From Winogradskyella vidalii (GTDB lineage Bacteria > Bacteroidota > Bacteroidia > Flavobacteriales > Flavobacteriaceae): DNA of 64,000 nt. The stretch's first letter is position 1, and every line of letters starts with the position of its first letter. Position numbers and translations under genes: made by a program. Below, piece after piece: positions 62,301-64,000 of the stretch. The notes below the pieces were generated by a model. The model was given only the letters and a program-made list of their open reading frames with translations. It did no database searches and was not told the origin of the DNA. The stretch spans positions 248,001-312,000 of the forward strand of contig NZ_JABFDG010000003.1 in the NCBI RefSeq assembly GCF_013403955.1. Direction: 5' to 3'.

Positions 62301-62812
62301 TTGAAAGCCGCATGTAAAAAGTGTGCTAAAACGACCTTAGGAACTTCTTGTTTATCTAACGGAACAGGCAGTGGACCTTCTACGATATGAAAGGTGCCTT
62401 TAGTTGTTCTTTTATCGTGTAGTGGATTGTTTAAAATCCCTTGTTTTAGACGTGAGGACGTCACTAAATCACTTTCAAATGATGAGCCATCAGGTGGTAA
62501 ACTTGCTTCTCTTGCTTGCCCTTTTTTTGATAAAATTAAGGTATCGTTAGGAATAATATACGATTTATCAATATTAACGTCTTTTAAATAGTCGTCTATA
62601 AAATTTTGAATTCTTGAATCTACAGGGCTAAGGTGACTAGCCAATAGTCTAGATTTCTCACGAATACTTCTAATTAAGCCATTTGATAATACTTCAAATT
62701 TAGGGTCGCAAAACTTTTCTGTGCTATCTTCAGTATCTTTAAAAGTAGGTTGCCCTATTGAGGCTAATTGTAAGTTGATAAATTGAATTAATTCTTTTCT
62801 TGCTTCATCCAT
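59363..62812 (-). CDS. Very large cytosolic protein of unknown function with P-loop-like motif
   Basis: The 1149-residue protein has no signal peptide or membrane helix. Notable segments include ITCRDERGVVITLIADNYYG near residue 320, EEEHAGGAIAYARRVMGE and a glycine-rich CTVSGGGKSEISKS at about residues 481-494 that looks like a nucleotide-binding loop. PVVGSYVRIGFNQKGNW and a C-terminal helical region follow. I recall similar long conserved proteins in other bacteria but no function. A kinase or ATP-using enzyme is one possibility. It is a single-gene transcript between a phosphoesterase gene and a glutaryl-CoA dehydrogenase gene. Confidence 0.85.
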   Translation of the reverse strand: MDEARKELIQFINLQLASIGQPTFKDTEDSTEKFCDPKFEVLSNGLIRSIREKSRLLASHLSPVDSRIQNFIDDYLKDVNIDKSYIIPNDTLILSKKGQAREASLPPDGSSFESDLVTSSRLKQGILNNPLHDKRTTKGTFHIVEGPLPVPLDKQEVPKVVLAHFLHAAFNPSDDLKILPFTSNQEDKAKTMVSMLLRPVVCPEVKGILSQKSLEVRFFAPGNLVSNLDFVESIFGNAGDPNLAHNDAALDPEHWTGHTGCIVLAPQLLTLKKKDVGLPHYNDATERQKKDGMCWTNENELYNNGSAFKITCRDERGVVITLIADNYYGYSKKEIKTQISYSANLFGLAEEEHAGGAIAYARRVMGETVDCNDYSKYYGLDHTFDDIKTLIADRIEVKPENYAIDKNYPNIIYVPESSYFNTATNSITWNHKGKEQKLTLSPFKTYIHPSGNKLKLEKHNSIDLWRMIETYPEGVFCHKPCTVSGGGKSEISKSMQNAITYNAFNIHNIDEDFKKADEIIEFNYSTRWKVKDPNRPKSRSFLSEKRTLGSAVKLLTPNEENSDEFNEFLKNIPVHIRSLVLFVKRLFRQAHGANLNWKDMMSVEFINGVKGTSLNYNHTPVVGSYVRIGFNQKGNWMLNKLRSDFSACEKIQTEDDITASITLPNERFKNLNPEYPNKSVKVLTNCEAHLFQRPDEAIVRGYDKLAELDIISDGRFLTNYEMLTKADAIAIYEDTINYDKYTQPVKDFIKEIIDSNDDDIQFVLPSHPRIVDGEPTKNPRYLEPNVFYDESEATYISDIGVRLCRRIKPEDPVIHVVNAVLTGRRNNPADREAGIRPLAVYNPIHYQETPELFMDFICSLTGKSPSTTGAGTEGALTKAPFNMLTPTTDLNNALLSHILTESNGFSTAAGYVGAENKIDHDVSLLIPEIWARMAPEDRDPQNLIANRSLEKLEDFEHNGKKVLASRLGYRITKRFSLLCLNRLFDEPTAVFNERMLKPELQNLEDYVDGINNIVEAQQKVALNYFEDGSIEAAIPPLKILLNIMAYGHYEGKDISDPELRQYFDRSYVVNSDWYKERLVLKQQKDIAYYKSQISYLEAFIKDSKNELLVDEMELNSRLHATNKLCETVKSSDYIDRLVGTIGVDPLYKK

Positions 62813-62938
62813 ATGCTTTAAACTATAGAAGTTTGATTAAAATCTAAATTTAAAACAAATTTATGATTCAAAAGAATTTTAAAACATGTCAAATATCATT
62901 TAATAGTTAAATATTAAGACTTATGTTGACTTAATATT

Positions 62939-64000
62939 TTATTTAAAAGCGTTAAGGCCAGTGATATCTAAGCCTGTGATTAATAGGTGAATATCGTGGG
63001 TGCCTTCATAAGTAATGACACTTTCTAGGTTCATTGAATGACGCATTATACTGTACTCACCAGTGATTCCCATACCACCTAACATCTGCCTAGCTTCACG
63101 TGCAATATTAATCGCCATTTCTACATTGTTTCGTTTTGCCATTGATATTTGTGCTGAAGTTGCCGTACCATTTTCACGCATTACACCGAGTCGCCAAGCT
63201 AACAATTGTGCTTTGGTAATTTCAGTAATCATTTCAGCTAATTTCTTTTGTTGTAGTTGAAATTGCCCAATTGGCTTGCCAAACTGCATACGCTCTTTAC
63301 TGTAGCGCAAAGCGGTATCGTAGCAATCCATTGCAGCACCAATGGCACCCCAGGCGATTCCAAAACGTGCTGAATCTAAACATCCTAAAGGCGCACCTAA
63401 TCCAGATTTGTTAGGTAATAAATTTTCTTTTGGGATTTTTACATTATCAAAAATAAGCTCACCAGTAGCGCTTGCTCTTAGTGACCACTTATTGTGTGTT
63501 TCTGGTGTAGAAAAACCTTCCATACCGCGCTCTACAACTAAGCCATGAATACGTCCATTTTCATCCTTAGCCCATACCACAGCGATTTCACAAAAAGGGG
63601 CATTAGAAATCCACATTTTGGCACCATTTAAAAGGTAATGGTCACCCATATCTTTAAAGTTAGTAGTCATGCCTCCCGGATTAGAACCATGGTCGGGTTC
63701 GGTTAAGCCAAAAGCACCAATCCATTCACCAGAAGCTAATTTAGGTAAGTATTTTTGTCGTTGTTCTTCATTTCCATATTTCCAAATAGGATACATTACT
63801 AGAGAAGATTGAACAGAGGCTGTGCTGCGTACGCCAGAATCACCACGCTCTATCTCTTGCATAATTAATCCATAAGAAATTTGATCTAAACCAGCTCCTC
63901 CATATTCTTCAGGGATGTATGGTCCAAAAGCTCCGATGTCAGCTAAACCTTGAATGATTTGTTTAGGAAATTCTGCTTTTTGAGCATACTCTTCAATTAT
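62939..64000 (-). CDS. Glutaryl-CoA dehydrogenase (5' end beyond window)
   Basis: This is an acyl-CoA dehydrogenase whose reading frame stays open through the window edge at 64000, so the N-terminus is missing. Visible parts are GAFGPYIPEEYGGAGLDQIS, ERGDSGVRSTASVQSSLVMY, FGLTEPDHGSNPGGM (flavin region) and the catalytic Glu in VITYEGTHDIHLLITG. These match glutaryl-CoA dehydrogenase, which oxidises and decarboxylates glutaryl-CoA to crotonyl-CoA in lysine and tryptophan breakdown. A Met at 63862 is internal, not the start. An imperfect hairpin (62910-62939) overlaps the stop and could be a weak terminator. Confidence 0.93.
   Translation of the reverse strand: MIEEYAQKAEFPKQIIQGLADIGAFGPYIPEEYGGAGLDQISYGLIMQEIERGDSGVRSTASVQSSLVMYPIWKYGNEEQRQKYLPKLASGEWIGAFGLTEPDHGSNPGGMTTNFKDMGDHYLLNGAKMWISNAPFCEIAVVWAKDENGRIHGLVVERGMEGFSTPETHNKWSLRASATGELIFDNVKIPKENLLPNKSGLGAPLGCLDSARFGIAWGAIGAAMDCYDTALRYSKERMQFGKPIGQFQLQQKKLAEMITEITKAQLLAWRLGVMRENGTATSAQISMAKRNNVEMAINIAREARQMLGGMGITGEYSIMRHSMNLESVITYEGTHDIHLLITGLDITGLNAFK

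Overview
The window is a gene-dense, AT-rich stretch of a Bacteroidota chromosome, almost certainly family Flavobacteriaceae. The evidence is a type IX secretion C-terminal sorting domain, TAnnTTTG-type promoter elements with no Shine-Dalgarno signals, families typical of Bacteroidota (DUF4271, DUF4296, DUF4301, S46 dipeptidyl-peptidase, CusA-TolC fusion), and a bacterial geranylgeranylglyceryl-phosphate synthase homologue. No rRNA, tRNA, CRISPR array, prophage or classical insertion sequence was seen. Most genes are core metabolism or cell envelope.

Layout. 1-8.9 kb: greA with a structured leader; a lipoprotein with a degenerate Rieske-like domain; a TonB-dependent receptor behind a TPP riboswitch (so a thiamine-related uptake receptor); ArfB; DUF4301; then an overlapping minus-strand set of a NadR-like kinase, a PnuC/PnuT-type transporter and a YkoF/MTH1187-type thiamine-binding protein, followed by a GGGP synthase homologue and a phosphopantetheinyl transferase. 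9-12 kb: ahcY, then an array of six structured 135-137 bp inverted-repeat elements. Two identical GIY-YIG nuclease genes fit exactly between copies 1-2 and 2-3, and the array lies between the terminators of the two flanking genes. 12-24 kb: an S46 peptidase (DPP11-like), a methionine/glutamine aminotransferase plus omega-amidase separated by two tandem paralogous secreted coiled-coil proteins, an Ig-like lipoprotein, ComF and glycyl-tRNA synthetase.

22-34 kb: small beta-barrel protein, a heavy-metal RND efflux operon (His-rich small protein, CusA fused to TolC, adaptor lipoprotein), a flavin monooxygenase-like protein and a very large outer-membrane protein. 34-49 kb: exonuclease III, OmpA lipoprotein, Lrp regulator and saccharopine dehydrogenase-like enzyme, DUF423, PEP carboxykinase, uroporphyrinogen-III synthase with DUF4271, a polyprenol-mannose synthase/dihydroorotase/DUF4296 operon, an epimerase, TyrS, a LuxE-like enzyme and a T9SS cargo protein. 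50-64 kb: a PhoB/PhoR-like two-component pair, a glycosyltransferase, TrmB, a LysE-type exporter, an alkyltransferase-like protein lacking the catalytic Cys, an Fe-S/electron-transfer set (Mrp, NifU-type scaffold, FNR, ferredoxin), a TlpA-like thioredoxin, an LpxH-like phosphoesterase, a 1149-residue protein of unknown function, and a glutaryl-CoA dehydrogenase cut by the window end.

The best candidate for something undescribed is the GIY-YIG/inverted-repeat array at 10393-11928. It looks like a REP/MITE-type element whose partner is a stand-alone GIY-YIG nuclease rather than a RAYT transposase. Other points worth following are the thiamine salvage set with a NadR-like kinase, the greA leader hairpins, the internal signal-peptide-like segment in the CusA-TolC fusion and the 1149-residue P-loop-like protein.
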